64,000 bases of DNA from an uncultured Lachnospira sp. (GCA_946186125.1 CAMHLZ010000008.1:1-64000); one strand, 5' to 3'. Shown: positions 28,597-39,155, counted from the stretch's first letter. The notes: generated by a model from the sequence alone, not told the origin. Numbers and translations are program-made.

Positions 28597-29479
28597 TATA
28601 AAGAAAGAATTACATGAAAAAATAAAATATGCGGATGACGTTATTGCCGGTTATTTACCTAAAGAAGAAGGGCTTCAGTCTGTTATAATGGATGCGATGA
28701 GTTACAGTGTTTTGGCCGGCGGAAAAAGATTAAGACCTATATTGCTTATGGAGATGGCCTTAAGTTTTAATGGAAATGCTGAGGATGTAAAGCCGTTTAT
28801 GGCAGTTATGGAGTTTATTCATACGTATTCACTGGTTCATGATGACCTGCCGGCTATGGATGATGATGATTTCCGCAGAGGAAAGAAAACAACTCACAAA
28901 CAATATGGAGAGGCTATAGGTGTTCTTGCAGGTGATGCTCTGTTAAATTATGCGTTTGAGACAGGAATAAGAGCTGCCCTGACATTTAAAGATAAAGAGA
29001 GGGCATTAAAAGCACTTAGTGTTATTGCTGATAAAGCCGGTATTTATGGAATGATCGGAGGGCAGGTTGTAGACGTAATAAATGATGGAAAAGAAAAGTC
29101 AAAAGAAGTCCTTGATTATATTAATGAACGCAAGACGGCTGCCCTGATTCAGGCATCAATGGCTGCAGGAGCGATATTGGCGGGAGCTGACGATGAACAG
29201 CAAAAAGAGATAGAGAAAGCAGGACTTGATATTGGTCTTGCATTCCAGATTCGTGATGACATACTTGATGTGACGAGCACAGATGCAGAACTGGGAAAGC
29301 CTGTTCACAGTGATGAGAAGAACAATAAATCTACATATGTTAATCTTATGGGAATAGGTAAAGCAGAAGATGAAGTAAGAAGACTTTCAGAAAATGCAAT
29401 TGACAGATTAAAAAATATGAACATTGATAATGAATTCTTATTTGAATTGATAAGAAAACTGGCATATAGGAATAAATAA
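28589..29479 (+). CDS. ispA: Polyprenyl (farnesyl/geranyl) diphosphate synthase
   Basis: A 296-residue trans-prenyltransferase joining IPP units to allylic diphosphates. The first Asp-rich motif HDDLPAMDDDDFRRGK and the second FQIRDDILDVT are intact, and GGKRLRP is present. Overlap with xseB and proximity to dxs place it in the isoprenoid part of the operon. Confidence 0.94.
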   Translation: MSDIKKELHEKIKYADDVIAGYLPKEEGLQSVIMDAMSYSVLAGGKRLRPILLMEMALSFNGNAEDVKPFMAVMEFIHTYSLVHDDLPAMDDDDFRRGKKTTHKQYGEAIGVLAGDALLNYAFETGIRAALTFKDKERALKALSVIADKAGIYGMIGGQVVDVINDGKEKSKEVLDYINERKTAALIQASMAAGAILAGADDEQQKEIEKAGLDIGLAFQIRDDILDVTSTDAELGKPVHSDEKNNKSTYVNLMGIGKAEDEVRRLSENAIDRLKNMNIDNEFLFELIRKLAYRNK

Positions 29480-29498
29480 TCTGCCGTGGAGGAAAAAG

Positions 29499-31370
29499 AT
29501 GATACTCGAAAGAATATGTGAACCAAATGATATAAAAGATATCGAACCGGAGAAATATGACCTTCTGGCAGAAGAGATACGAGATTTTTTGATTGATAAA
29601 ATCAGTGTGAATGGGGGACATCTTGCGTCTAATCTGGGCGTGGTTGAGTTAACGATGGCACTTCATCTTGCGTTTGATTTACCTGAAGATAAAATTGTAT
29701 GGGATGTTGGACATCAATCATATACTCATAAAATCTTAAGTGGAAGAAAAGATGAGTTTAATAAACTGAGAAAATATGGTGGTATGAGTGGTTTTCCAAA
29801 GCGAAGAGAAAGTGAATATGACTGCTTTGACACAGGGCACAGTTCTACTTCAATTTCTGCGGGATTAGGAATTATTAACGGCAATGAGATAAATGGCAGT
29901 GATGCACATGTAGTATCAATAATAGGTGATGGTGCATTGACTGGTGGTATGGCATATGAAGCATTAAATAATGCCTCATGTCTTAATAAAAATTTTATCA
30001 TTGTGCTTAATGACAATAATATGTCAATATCAAAAAATGTTGGCGGAATGTCCTCTTATCTTACACAAATGAGAGCAGGAGCGACATATATAGATTTGAA
30101 GAACGGAGTTGTGGAATGCCTGAACAGAATACCTAAAATAGGAGATGCACTTGTAAAAACCATTAAAAGTACGAAAAGCAGTATAAAGCAGCTTGTTATT
30201 CCGGGAATGTGGTTTGAGGATATGGGAATTACCTATCTTGGGCCTGTTGACGGACATAATATTAATCACATGGTTAAGATTTTTAATGAGGCAAAACACA
30301 TTGATCATCCGGTACTTGTCCATGTTTTGACAAAAAAAGGAAAGGGTTACAGACCGGCAGAAAAACGTCCTGATAAATTCCATGGAATAGCACCATTTGA
30401 TAAGACAACCGGAAAACTGATTAACAGACCGTCTAAAGCATCATACACGGATATTTTTGCAAAGAATATAAACAGACTAGCCGCAGAGGATGAAAAGATA
30501 GTAGCTATATCTGCTGCAATGCCTGACGGTACGGGATTAAAGAGGTTTTCGGAGATGTTTCCGCAACGTTTTTTTGACGTGGGAATTGCAGAGGAACATG
30601 CTGTAACCTTTGCAGCAGGATTGGCCTCTACAGGATTAAAACCATATGTTGCAATCTATTCTTCTTTTTTACAGAGAGCCTATGACCAGATTCTTCATGA
30701 TGTCTGTATTCAAGATTTACCTGTAAGATTTATGGTGGACAGAGCCGGGCTTGTTGGCGGTGATGGAGAGACGCATCAGGGAATATTCGATTTGTCATAT
30801 CTTAGAAATATACCGAATATGAATATATTTGCACCAAAGAATAAATATGAACTGGCAGACGCGATAAAGTTTTCGGCAGATTTTTCACATCCACTGGCAA
30901 TAAGATATCCGCGTGGTGAGGCATATGACGGCTTGAAGGAATACAGAGCTCCGATAGAATATGGAAAAAGTGAAATTATATACAAAGAAAAAGATATTGC
31001 ACTTATCGCTGTCGGTACAATGGTCAAAAAGGCTGTTGAAGTAAGAAAAATGTTAAAAGATGAAGGATATTCGGTAACGATAGTGAATGCAAGATTTGTA
31101 AAACCTATAGATGAGCAGTGTTTAGAAGAACTTGCAGATACACATAAGTTATATATTACACTTGAAGAAAACGTATTAGCCGGTGGTTTTGGTGAGGCAG
31201 TATTACGTTTTGTATCATCACTTGACAGTAGTGTAAAAGTTGTAAATATTGCTATTCCGAATTTTTATGTAGAGCATGGAAGTATAGATATACTGGATAA
31301 AGAAGCCGGAATAGATGTTGATTCAATTTATAAAAAAGTTCTGAAATATTGTGAATTATTTGGAGAATAA
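29499..31370 (+). CDS. dxs: 1-deoxy-D-xylulose-5-phosphate synthase
   Basis: TPP enzyme that starts the MEP isoprenoid pathway from pyruvate and glyceraldehyde-3-phosphate. The 623 residues contain HLASNLGVVELTMALH, VWDVGHQSYTHKIL, GDGALTGGMAYEALNNA with the TPP/Mg motif, and the C-terminal-half GIAEEHAVTFAAGLA and DRAGLVGGDGETHQG. GTGGAGGAAAAAG precedes the ATG. Confidence 0.95.
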   Translation: MILERICEPNDIKDIEPEKYDLLAEEIRDFLIDKISVNGGHLASNLGVVELTMALHLAFDLPEDKIVWDVGHQSYTHKILSGRKDEFNKLRKYGGMSGFPKRRESEYDCFDTGHSSTSISAGLGIINGNEINGSDAHVVSIIGDGALTGGMAYEALNNASCLNKNFIIVLNDNNMSISKNVGGMSSYLTQMRAGATYIDLKNGVVECLNRIPKIGDALVKTIKSTKSSIKQLVIPGMWFEDMGITYLGPVDGHNINHMVKIFNEAKHIDHPVLVHVLTKKGKGYRPAEKRPDKFHGIAPFDKTTGKLINRPSKASYTDIFAKNINRLAAEDEKIVAISAAMPDGTGLKRFSEMFPQRFFDVGIAEEHAVTFAAGLASTGLKPYVAIYSSFLQRAYDQILHDVCIQDLPVRFMVDRAGLVGGDGETHQGIFDLSYLRNIPNMNIFAPKNKYELADAIKFSADFSHPLAIRYPRGEAYDGLKEYRAPIEYGKSEIIYKEKDIALIAVGTMVKKAVEVRKMLKDEGYSVTIVNARFVKPIDEQCLEELADTHKLYITLEENVLAGGFGEAVLRFVSSLDSSVKVVNIAIPNFYVEHGSIDILDKEAGIDVDSIYKKVLKYCELFGE

Positions 31371-31372
31371 AA

Positions 31373-32173
31373 ATGAAAGAAAGACTTGATGTATTATTAG
31401 TTAACAGGGGACTTGCTCCTTCAAGAGAAAAAGCAAAGGCTGTTATTATGAGCGGACAGGTTTATGTGGATGGCCAAAAAGAGGATAAGGCAGGAACAAA
31501 TTTTGATGAAAAAGTTTCTATAGAGGTCAGAGGTAATACATTGCCATATGTCAGCAGAGGCGGACTAAAACTTGAAAAAGCAATAAAAAACTTTGGAGTA
31601 AATGTTGATAAAAAAATATGTATGGATGTAGGAGCGTCTACAGGTGGTTTTACAGATTGTATGCTTCAAAATGGTGCAGTTAAAGTATATTCTGTGGATG
31701 TGGGACATGGTCAGCTTGCATGGAAATTAAGACAGGATGAACGTGTGATTTGCATGGAAAAGACAAACATAAGATATGTTGAAGAAAAAGATGTTCCGGA
31801 TAAGATAGCCTTTTCTTCGATAGACGTATCTTTTATATCATTAACAAAGGTATTGTTTCCCGTAAAAAAACTGCTAGAGGATGATGGTAGAATTGTCTGT
31901 CTGATAAAACCTCAATTTGAAGCAGGCAGAGAAAAGGTCGGAAAAAAAGGTGTTGTGAGAGATAAGGCAGTTCATGCAGAGGTCATACAAAGTGTTATGG
32001 ATTATGCGAAGAGTATAGGGCTAAAAAGACTGGGACTGGATTTTTCACCAATTAAAGGTCCTGAGGGAAACATTGAATATCTGTTGTATTTGGAAAATAA
32101 TGGTGATTTGGATAGTGAAGATGAGATAAATATAATGGAAATAGTTGATAATGCTCACGATGTCCTTTCATAA
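31373..32173 (+). CDS. tlyA: TlyA-family rRNA 2'-O-methyltransferase
   Basis: A 266-residue protein with an N-terminal S4 RNA-binding domain (RLDVLLVNRGLAPSREKAKA) followed by a FtsJ-like methyltransferase domain (MDVGASTGGFTDCMLQNGA, KPQFEAGREKVGKKGVVRD). TlyA methylates 16S/23S rRNA in mycobacteria; in Clostridia it sits between dxs and nadK as here. It starts two bases after dxs. Confidence 0.9.
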   Translation: MKERLDVLLVNRGLAPSREKAKAVIMSGQVYVDGQKEDKAGTNFDEKVSIEVRGNTLPYVSRGGLKLEKAIKNFGVNVDKKICMDVGASTGGFTDCMLQNGAVKVYSVDVGHGQLAWKLRQDERVICMEKTNIRYVEEKDVPDKIAFSSIDVSFISLTKVLFPVKKLLEDDGRIVCLIKPQFEAGREKVGKKGVVRDKAVHAEVIQSVMDYAKSIGLKRLGLDFSPIKGPEGNIEYLLYLENNGDLDSEDEINIMEIVDNAHDVLS

Positions 32174-32192
32174 TTTTCATGGAGGTTTTATA

Positions 32193-33050
32193 ATGAACAG
32201 TTTTTTTCTGATTACAAATCATGATAAAGATATTGATGACAAAATGACAGATAGAATAGAGTCTATTATTAAAAAGTGTGGTAAAAAATGCCACGTATAC
32301 GATAAAAATGCAAAAATTGAAAATGGAAAATTTACTGATCCCGAGCAGGTACCGGACGATACGGATTGTGTTATTGTACTCGGAGGAGACGGTACCTTAT
32401 TATTGGCGGCAAGGGATTTGGTAGGATTAGATATTCCGATGATAGGAGTTAATTTTGGTAATCTTGGTTATCTTGCAGAAGCTGAAAAACCGGATATAGA
32501 GGCTATTATAAAAAAACTTGTAGCTGATGATTGTTATATAGAGTCAAGAATCATGCTTGTTGGAGCATTATACAGAGATGGAGAGTTAATAGAAAAAAAT
32601 ATAGCATTAAATGATATTGTTGTAGCCAGAAGTGGAAATCTCCGTATAAATGATTTCAACATATATGTTGATGATAAGCTGTTAAATCAATATACAGCTG
32701 ACGGTATCATTATATCAACACCAACAGGTTCAACTGCTTATAATCTTTCAGCAGGCGGACCGATTGTGGAACCAACGGCTAATATTCTGGTTATTACTCC
32801 GATTTGTCCGCATACGTTAAATACAAGAAGTATTGTTTTGTCTGCAGAATCAAGGATTGAAGTCGAGATATGTAAGGACAGACATGGCGCTGATGTGGAA
32901 AGAATGGTTTCATTTGATGGTAGTAAGAATCTGAAATTGACTTCAAAAGATAGAATTTTGATTGAAAAATCTGATTTGGATACAAAAATTGTGAAGATCA
33001 GCAAAAAAAGCTTTGTAGAAATATTACAGAAAAAGATGAGTGTTAAATAG
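32193..33050 (+). CDS. nadK: NAD kinase
   Basis: Phosphorylates NAD to NADP. The 285 residues carry VIVLGGDGTLLLAARDL, NFGNLGYLAEAE, NDIVVARSG and TPTGSTAYNLSAGGPIV. The ATG at 32193 is preceded by GGAGGTTTTATA, which excludes the longer upstream frame. Confidence 0.95.
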   Translation: MNSFFLITNHDKDIDDKMTDRIESIIKKCGKKCHVYDKNAKIENGKFTDPEQVPDDTDCVIVLGGDGTLLLAARDLVGLDIPMIGVNFGNLGYLAEAEKPDIEAIIKKLVADDCYIESRIMLVGALYRDGELIEKNIALNDIVVARSGNLRINDFNIYVDDKLLNQYTADGIIISTPTGSTAYNLSAGGPIVEPTANILVITPICPHTLNTRSIVLSAESRIEVEICKDRHGADVERMVSFDGSKNLKLTSKDRILIEKSDLDTKIVKISKKSFVEILQKKMSVK

Positions 33051-33071
33051 TTATGCGGAATGGAGATTAAT

Positions 33072-33554
33072 GTGAAATTAGCCAGACATAGTAAAATAAT
33101 AGAATTAATTAATGAATATGATATTGAGACACAGGAGGAATTGGCGGGATATTTAAAAAGTGCCGGATATAATGTTACGCAGGCTACAGTATCAAGAGAC
33201 ATACGGGAATTAAAACTTACAAAAATACAGTCAGAGGATGGCAGACAAAAATATATCGTTGTACAAAATAAAGATACTGACATGAATCGTAAATACATAA
33301 GGATATTAAAAGACGGTTTTGTATCAATGGATATGGCGATGAATATTCTTGTCATAAAGACGGTATCGGGAATGGCGATGGCTGTTGCAGCAGCCTTAGA
33401 TGCGATGCAATGGAATGAAATAGTAGGAAGTATTGCCGGAGATGATACTATAATGTGTGCAATCCGGAGTATGGATGATACATTGATAGTTATGGAAAAA
33501 ATAAAAAAATTATTGAATGGAGAAAATAAGGGGAATGAAGATGGAGGAGAATAA
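33072..33554 (+). CDS. argR: Arginine repressor ArgR/AhrC
   Basis: A 160-residue regulator with an N-terminal winged helix (RHSKIIELINEYDIETQEEL... NVTQATVSRDIRELKLTK) and a C-terminal arginine-binding hexamerisation domain (EIVGSIAGDDTIMC). The GTG at 33072 has AATGGAGATTA upstream; an ATG at 33060 is in frame but has no site. It is coupled to recN by a one-base stop/start overlap. Confidence 0.92.
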   Translation: MKLARHSKIIELINEYDIETQEELAGYLKSAGYNVTQATVSRDIRELKLTKIQSEDGRQKYIVVQNKDTDMNRKYIRILKDGFVSMDMAMNILVIKTVSGMAMAVAAALDAMQWNEIVGSIAGDDTIMCAIRSMDDTLIVMEKIKKLLNGENKGNEDGGE

Positions 33555-35230
33555 TGCTTTTAAATGTGAATGTTAAGAATCTGGCACTTATTAAAGAGTC
33601 AGATGTGTACTTTAAAGATGGCATGAACATATTGACCGGTGAAACAGGTGCAGGTAAATCTATTATAATAGGGTCTATAAATATGGCACTTGGTGGCAAG
33701 ATGAATAAAGAGATGATTCGAAATGGAGAAGAATCTGCAATGGTCGAACTGGTATTTAAGGTTGATAAGAAAAATACTGCCGAAAAATTAAAAGAAGCAG
33801 GGGTAATGATGGATGAGGACGAAGTAATTATTAACAGGAAGATTGTAAATGGAAGAAGCATAACAAAGGTAAATGGGGAGACATTTCCCGTCAATGCATT
33901 AAAAAACATTACGTCTCTTTTGATAGATATACATGGTCAGCATGATCATCAGTCACTTTTAAAGACAGAAAAGCATCTGGATATATTGGATGAATATGCT
34001 AAAAATGAATTATCAGAACAAATTATACAGGTAAAAGATTTGTACGCAAAATATTCTGCTGCAGAAAAAAAGCTTGAAGAATTTGATATGGACGAAGAAG
34101 CACGTTTGCGAGAATATGAATTTTATAAATTTGAAGTAAATGAAATAATATCAGCTAATCTCATAGAGGGTGAAGATAAGGCGATTGAAGAAAAATTTAA
34201 GAAAATCTCTAATATGAAAAAAATTCTTGAGTCTTTATCGGCAGTACATAATCTGATGGATGAAAATGCAGGAAATAACATAAGAAATATGATATCGGAG
34301 GCTGTAAATGAAATGTCAGGTATTATTCAGTATGATGACGTACTCGAAAACATTTACAGTCAATTATCAAATATAGAGGCATTATGTAACGATGTATCAA
34401 GAGATATTTCCTCATATGCGGATATGGCTGAATTTGATGGAGAAAAGGCAAAAGAATTAGAGGAAAGATTAGATTTAATCAACCACCTTAAACAGAAATA
34501 TGGTAAAACAATAGATGATATAAATGAATATTTAAAAGAAAAGCAGGAAAAACTTGAGGTTTTAGAAAACTATTCAGTTAAGAAAGAAGAGGCTGAAAAA
34601 AATCTTGAAAAATGCAGAAAAGAGCTTAATAAAGGCTGTGAGAATCTTAGTAATTTAAGAAAAACAGCCGCTAAGTCATTTTCAGATAAAGTAGTAGAAG
34701 TATTGAAAGATTTGAATTTTTTGCAGGTAAAATTCGATGTTGAATTTAAAAGATTATCGGGATATACAGCTAAGGGATATGATGCTGTTGAATTTATGAT
34801 ATCTACAAATCCGGGTGAACCTATACTTCCGCTTGCAAAAATTGCTTCGGGTGGTGAATTGTCCAGAATCATGCTTGGAATAAAGACAATAATGGCTGAC
34901 GCAGATGATATTGACACTCTCATATTTGATGAAATTGATACGGGAATCAGCGGAAGAACTGCTCAAAAGGTAGCAGAACAGATGAAAATTTTAAGCAGAA
35001 CTCATCAGATTATTTGTATTACACATTTACCACAGATAGCTTCAATGGCTGATAATCATTTGAAAATTGAGAAAAAATCAGAAGATGACTCTACTTCGAC
35101 AGAAATATTCGTATTAAATGAAGAGGAATCAGTAGAAGAACTTGCAAGAATGCTTGGAGGAGCTAAGATAACGGAAGCTGTATTAGAAAATGCAAGAGAA
35201 ATGAAAAAACTTGCATTAACAATAAAATAA
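33554..35230 (+). CDS. recN: DNA repair protein RecN
   Basis: A 558-residue SMC-like ATPase acting early in double-strand-break repair. Walker A GETGAGKSIIIGS at the N-terminus, long coiled coils in the middle, the signature KIASGGELSRIMLGIK and Walker B TLIFDEIDTGISGRTA near the C-terminus, then HLPQIASMAD. Confidence 0.95.
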   Translation: MLLNVNVKNLALIKESDVYFKDGMNILTGETGAGKSIIIGSINMALGGKMNKEMIRNGEESAMVELVFKVDKKNTAEKLKEAGVMMDEDEVIINRKIVNGRSITKVNGETFPVNALKNITSLLIDIHGQHDHQSLLKTEKHLDILDEYAKNELSEQIIQVKDLYAKYSAAEKKLEEFDMDEEARLREYEFYKFEVNEIISANLIEGEDKAIEEKFKKISNMKKILESLSAVHNLMDENAGNNIRNMISEAVNEMSGIIQYDDVLENIYSQLSNIEALCNDVSRDISSYADMAEFDGEKAKELEERLDLINHLKQKYGKTIDDINEYLKEKQEKLEVLENYSVKKEEAEKNLEKCRKELNKGCENLSNLRKTAAKSFSDKVVEVLKDLNFLQVKFDVEFKRLSGYTAKGYDAVEFMISTNPGEPILPLAKIASGGELSRIMLGIKTIMADADDIDTLIFDEIDTGISGRTAQKVAEQMKILSRTHQIICITHLPQIASMADNHLKIEKKSEDDSTSTEIFVLNEEESVEELARMLGGAKITEAVLENAREMKKLALTIK

Positions 35231-35242
35231 ATGTACACAATA

Positions 35243-35269
35243 AAAGCAGTAGATATCTACTGCTTTTTT
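35243..35269 (+). terminator. Terminator after recN
   Basis: AAAGCAGTAGA and TCTACTGCTTT pair in a palindrome with almost no loop and are followed by TTT. It precedes spoIVB by 24 bases. Confidence 0.75.
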
Positions 35270-35292
35270 AATTGAATTCTTGGAGGGAAATA

Positions 35293-36534
35293 ATGAGTAA
35301 AAGGAGTTATTATAGAAGAATACTAATTATGATACTTGTAGCATCAATTATTTACACCGGGCACGAAACATACGAATACATTACTGATGCAATACCGGAC
35401 AGAATAAATATAAAAGCTGACAGTAACGAAATGTATGAGTTAGATATTCCGGCAGCTGCTTCTGTAGTTTCAGCCGATTCTTCTGTCAGTGTCATAAATA
35501 ATAATTTGTGTGTAAAAACCAATGAAAAAGGGAAATACAAGGTTAATGTAAAACTATTTGGAATATTTAATTTTAAATCTATAGATATTAATGTAATAGA
35601 AAATATGAAGGTAATTCCCTGCGGTTATCCTGTAGGTATTTATCTTGAAACAGACGGAGTTATGGTAATAAGTACGGGAGAAGTAGTGGGAATGAATGGA
35701 AATGTAACTAATCCTGCAGAAAATAAAATTCTTTCAGGTGACTATATTACGTCATTGAACGGAATATCGGTAAATTCAAAATCACAGTTGTCATTTTTAA
35801 TAAATAAATACGGAGATTCAGAGATAATATTTGGGTTAAACAGAAATGGAAAAAATACAAAAGTTAAGGTAAAACCGGTAGAGACCGGAATTATGGAGTA
35901 TAAAGCAGGTATTTGGGTAAGAGATGATACACAGGGGATAGGAACGCTTACATTCATAACAGAGAATAATAAGTTTGGTGCACTTGGTCACGGAATAAGT
36001 GATGTTGATACAGGAGAATTGCTTGAATCAGACAAGGGAGTATTATATGAGGCTGATGTGTGGGGGATAAAAAAAGGAGAAAATGGCAGACCGGGTGGGT
36101 TGTGCGGTGTTATTCAATACGAAGAAGACAGCATATTAGGAGAGATAAATGCTAACACAAATCAAGGAATATTTGGAAATATCAATTCTAAAATCTATGA
36201 CGACATAGGTTTAGAAAGTGTTGATATATGTTTAAAACAAAATGTAAAAAAAGGGAAGGCAAAGATCAGATGTTACGTGGAAAATACATTTAAGGACTAT
36301 GATATTGAAATAATAAGTGTCGATAAAAACAGTTCAAATGGTAATAAAGGTCTTGTTATCCAGGTAACCGATCCTAAACTATTAAGAATTACCAACGGAA
36401 TCGTCCAGGGTATGAGCGGCAGTCCTATTTTACAGGATAATAAAATAGTTGGTGCAGTAACACATGTATTTATAAATGATCCGACAAAAGGTTACGGCAT
36501 ATTTATAGAAGACATGTTAGCATCAGATATGTAA
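35293..36534 (+). CDS. spoIVB: SpoIVB serine peptidase
   Basis: A 413-residue forespore-secreted protease that triggers sigma-K activation in Bacillus. An N-terminal membrane anchor (RRILIMILVASIIYTGHETY) is followed by a PDZ domain around residues 105-180 and the S55 peptidase domain. The catalytic His is in FGALGHGISDV and the Ser in GMSGSPILQDNKIVGAV. TTGGAGGGAAATA precedes the ATG at 35293. Confidence 0.93.
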   Translation: MSKRSYYRRILIMILVASIIYTGHETYEYITDAIPDRINIKADSNEMYELDIPAAASVVSADSSVSVINNNLCVKTNEKGKYKVNVKLFGIFNFKSIDINVIENMKVIPCGYPVGIYLETDGVMVISTGEVVGMNGNVTNPAENKILSGDYITSLNGISVNSKSQLSFLINKYGDSEIIFGLNRNGKNTKVKVKPVETGIMEYKAGIWVRDDTQGIGTLTFITENNKFGALGHGISDVDTGELLESDKGVLYEADVWGIKKGENGRPGGLCGVIQYEEDSILGEINANTNQGIFGNINSKIYDDIGLESVDICLKQNVKKGKAKIRCYVENTFKDYDIEIISVDKNSSNGNKGLVIQVTDPKLLRITNGIVQGMSGSPILQDNKIVGAVTHVFINDPTKGYGIFIEDMLASDM

Positions 36535-36557
36535 TTTGTATAAAAATAATACATGTT

Positions 36558-36564
36558 TGTCGAA
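36558..36564 (+). promoter_or_regulatory. Candidate 0A box upstream of spo0A
   Basis: TGTCGAA, the Spo0A-binding core, occurs 127 bases before the spo0A start. Spo0A autoregulation through such sites is established in Bacillus; here it is inferred from sequence only. Confidence 0.45.
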
Positions 36565-36690
36565 AAATGCGAAAAAAAATAGTTGCATAAAAGTATGATT
36601 TGTGTGAAAATTGATAAGGATATGTTCTCATGGAATTTAAAGTCGATGAATAATTGAAGCCGGGAGAACACGAAGAAAAAAGGAGGAAAA

Positions 36691-37497
36691 GTGGGTTATA
36701 TGGAACAAGTAAATGTAGCAGTTGCTGACGACAATGAAAGGGTCTTACAAATGATAGTGGATGTTCTTGAAACGGATAGTGAGATTAATGTTGTCGGAAA
36801 GGCAAAAAATGGCGAAGAGGTATATGATTTAATACGAAAAGAAGAGCCGGATGTCGTATTATTGGATATTATAATGCCTAAATTAGACGGTTTGACTGTC
36901 ATGGAGAAAGTTAATAAGGATAATTCATTAAAAAAGCATCCGGCTTTTGTTGTGATGTCTGCGATTGGAAAAGAGGCAATTACAGATGATGCCTTCAACC
37001 TTGGAGCAAGCTATTACATTATGAAGCCGTTTGACAATGAAATGGTTATTAACAGGATTAAACATTTAAAACTTTCTATGAATAGAAAGATACATGAAAC
37101 ACGCATGATAAATGCTAATGAATCTAAGAATGATTATATTGAACGAAATCTGGAAAGTGATGTTACAAATATAATTCATGATATAGGAATACCGGCACAT
37201 ATTAAAGGTTACCAGTTTTTAAGAGATGCAATAGTTATGTCTGTAAATGATATGGAGATGTTGAATTCAATTACAAAGATATTATATCCGTCTATTGCGA
37301 AAATGCATCAGACTACATCAAGCAGGGTTGAGAGAGCTATAAGACATGCTATAGAAGTTGCATGGAGCAGAGGAAGATTGGAAACTATTGATGAATTATT
37401 TGGATATACTGTTAACAAGGGTAAGGGTAAACCGACTAATTCAGAGTTTATAGCTTTGATTGCCGATAAAATAAGGCTGGAGTACAAAAGCATATAA
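36691..37497 (+). CDS. spo0A: Stage 0 sporulation response regulator Spo0A
   Basis: Master regulator of sporulation, 268 residues. The receiver domain has the acidic pocket VADDNE, the phosphoryl-accepting Asp in [13 protein letters not shown] and KPF in [10 protein letters not shown]. The C-terminal DNA-binding domain ([20 protein letters not shown]... [21 protein letters not shown]) is the highly conserved Spo0A recognition region. The GTG at 36691 follows AAGGAGGAAAA; an ATG at 36700 is also in frame. It follows spoIVB as in other spore formers. Confidence 0.95.
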   Translation: MGYMEQVNVAVADDNERVLQMIVDVLETDSEINVVGKAKNGEEVYDLIRKEEPDVVLLDIIMPKLDGLTVMEKVNKDNSLKKHPAFVVMSAIGKEAITDDAFNLGASYYIMKPFDNEMVINRIKHLKLSMNRKIHETRMINANESKNDYIERNLESDVTNIIHDIGIPAHIKGYQFLRDAIVMSVNDMEMLNSITKILYPSIAKMHQTTSSRVERAIRHAIEVAWSRGRLETIDELFGYTVNKGKGKPTNSEFIALIADKIRLEYKSI

Positions 37498-37532
37498 TAA
37501 AATAAATATTACTCTTTAAAAGATTAAAAAAA

Positions 37533-37573
37533 TGAGTTATAATATGATAAATGTATTGTAGCTCGTTTTTTTT
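37533..37573 (+). terminator. Terminator after spo0A
   Basis: GAGTTATAATA and TATTGTAGCTC pair with two G-U pairs, followed by GTTTTTTTTT. Confidence 0.65.
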
Positions 37574-37623
37574 TGACGTACATAGTATAATATTATGAAT
37601 GAACTTTTTGAATGGAGGAAACA

Positions 37624-39069
37624 ATGAAGAATATACTATTTGTAGCATCTGAGTCAGTTCCGTTTATGAAGACAGGAGGATTGGCAGATGTAGTTGGTTC
37701 TTTACCAAAATATTTTAATAAAGATGAATTTGATGTAAGAGTTGTGATTCCAAAATATCTCAGCATGCCATGGGAATACACACAAAAGCTGGAATTTATT
37801 TCATATTTTTATATGGATATCGGATACAGAAACACATATGTAGGAGTTTTCAAACTGGTACATGATGGTGTTACTTTCTATTTTATAGATAATGAAGGAT
37901 ATTTTGGTGGCTCGAGACCATATGAGGATATCAAGTGGGATTTGGAAAAATTCACATATTTTTCAAGAGCAGCCCTTTCTATTCTTCCGGTTGTCGGATT
38001 TAAGCCTGATATTATCCATTGTCATGACTGGCAGACGGGACTTGTTCCTGTTTATATGAAGGATAGTTTCAGGGGCGGAGATTTTTACAAAGACATGAAG
38101 TCTATTATGACCATTCACAACCTGAAGTTCCAAGGTGTCTGGGATGTTAAGACCATACAGGCATTGTCAGGACTTTCAGATTATTATTTTACGCCGGATA
38201 AGCTCAAGGATTTTGAAGATGCGAATCTGTTAAAGGGTGGAATTGCGTATGCTGATTTCGTAACTACGGTTAGTGAGACATATGCAGAGGAGATTAAGAT
38301 GCCGTTTTATGGCGAAGGCCTTGACGGACTTATGAGAGCAAGGAGTAATAATCTTTGCGGTATCGTAAATGGTATTGATTATAATGAATATAATCCGGAG
38401 ACAGATCCTAAGATTTATAAGAATTATAATGCTATCAATTTTAGAAAAGAGAAGTATAAGAACAAGGTTGAGTTACAGAAACAGTTAGGACTTGAAGTTA
38501 ATGAGAAGAAGTTCATGATTGGTATCGTGTCAAGACTGACAGATCAGAAAGGTCTCGATTTGATTGCCTATGTGATGGATCAGATGTGTAGTGATGATAT
38601 CCAGCTTGTTGTTCTTGGAACCGGTGAAGAGCGTTATGAGAACATGTTCAGATATTTTGACTGGAAATATGATAATAAGGTTTCTGCAAATATTTATTAT
38701 TCTGAAGATATGTCTCATAAGATTTACGCAGCATGTGATGCATTCCTAATGCCGTCATTGTTTGAACCATGTGGACTCAGCCAGCTTATGAGTCTTAGAT
38801 ATGGTACTATTCCGATTGTCAGGGAGACAGGAGGACTTAGAGATACTGTCCAGCCGTACAACCAGTTCGAGAGTACGGGAACAGGATTTTCATTCTCTAA
38901 CTATAATGCTCATGAGATGCTTGACGCAGTCAGATATGCAGAGCAGATTTATTATGATAAGAAGCGTGAGTGGAACAAGATGGTTGACAGAGCTATGGCT
39001 GCTGATTTCTCATGGAGTAATTCTGCTGGAAAATATGAGAATCTGTATAATTGGTTGTTAGGATGGTAG
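37624..39069 (+). CDS. glgA: Glycogen (starch) synthase
   Basis: GT5 glucosyltransferase extending alpha-1,4-glucan from ADP-glucose. The 481 residues include KTGGLADVVGSLPKYF near the N-terminus, IIHCHDWQTGLVPVYMK, TIHNLKFQGV, GIVNGIDYNEYNPE, GIVSRLTDQKGLDL and PSLFEPCGLSQLMSLRYG. The ATG at 37624 has AATGGAGGAAACA upstream. The branching-enzyme-like gene at 14 kb is the only other glycogen-related gene in the window. Confidence 0.95.
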   Translation: MKNILFVASESVPFMKTGGLADVVGSLPKYFNKDEFDVRVVIPKYLSMPWEYTQKLEFISYFYMDIGYRNTYVGVFKLVHDGVTFYFIDNEGYFGGSRPYEDIKWDLEKFTYFSRAALSILPVVGFKPDIIHCHDWQTGLVPVYMKDSFRGGDFYKDMKSIMTIHNLKFQGVWDVKTIQALSGLSDYYFTPDKLKDFEDANLLKGGIAYADFVTTVSETYAEEIKMPFYGEGLDGLMRARSNNLCGIVNGIDYNEYNPETDPKIYKNYNAINFRKEKYKNKVELQKQLGLEVNEKKFMIGIVSRLTDQKGLDLIAYVMDQMCSDDIQLVVLGTGEERYENMFRYFDWKYDNKVSANIYYSEDMSHKIYAACDAFLMPSLFEPCGLSQLMSLRYGTIPIVRETGGLRDTVQPYNQFESTGTGFSFSNYNAHEMLDAVRYAEQIYYDKKREWNKMVDRAMAADFSWSNSAGKYENLYNWLLGW

Positions 39070-39105
39070 ATTCCGGAGTATATAGAGGATTTGACATTTA
39101 TGTTG

Positions 39106-39132
39106 GGCTGTAACCGTTGGTTACAGCCTTTT
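39106..39132 (+). terminator. Terminator after glgA
   Basis: GGCTGTAACC and GGTTACAGCC form a perfect 10-bp stem with a 3-base loop followed by TTTT. It lies 23 bases before the convergent end of the WYL gene. Confidence 0.8.
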
Positions 39133-39155
39133 ATGATATATGGTTTTGTTTAGAG

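Noticed and set aside
36610..36645. Possible sigma-H promoter of spo0A (AGGATAT then GGAAT)
   Set aside because: The spacing between the elements is about 8 bases, too short for the sigma-H consensus.
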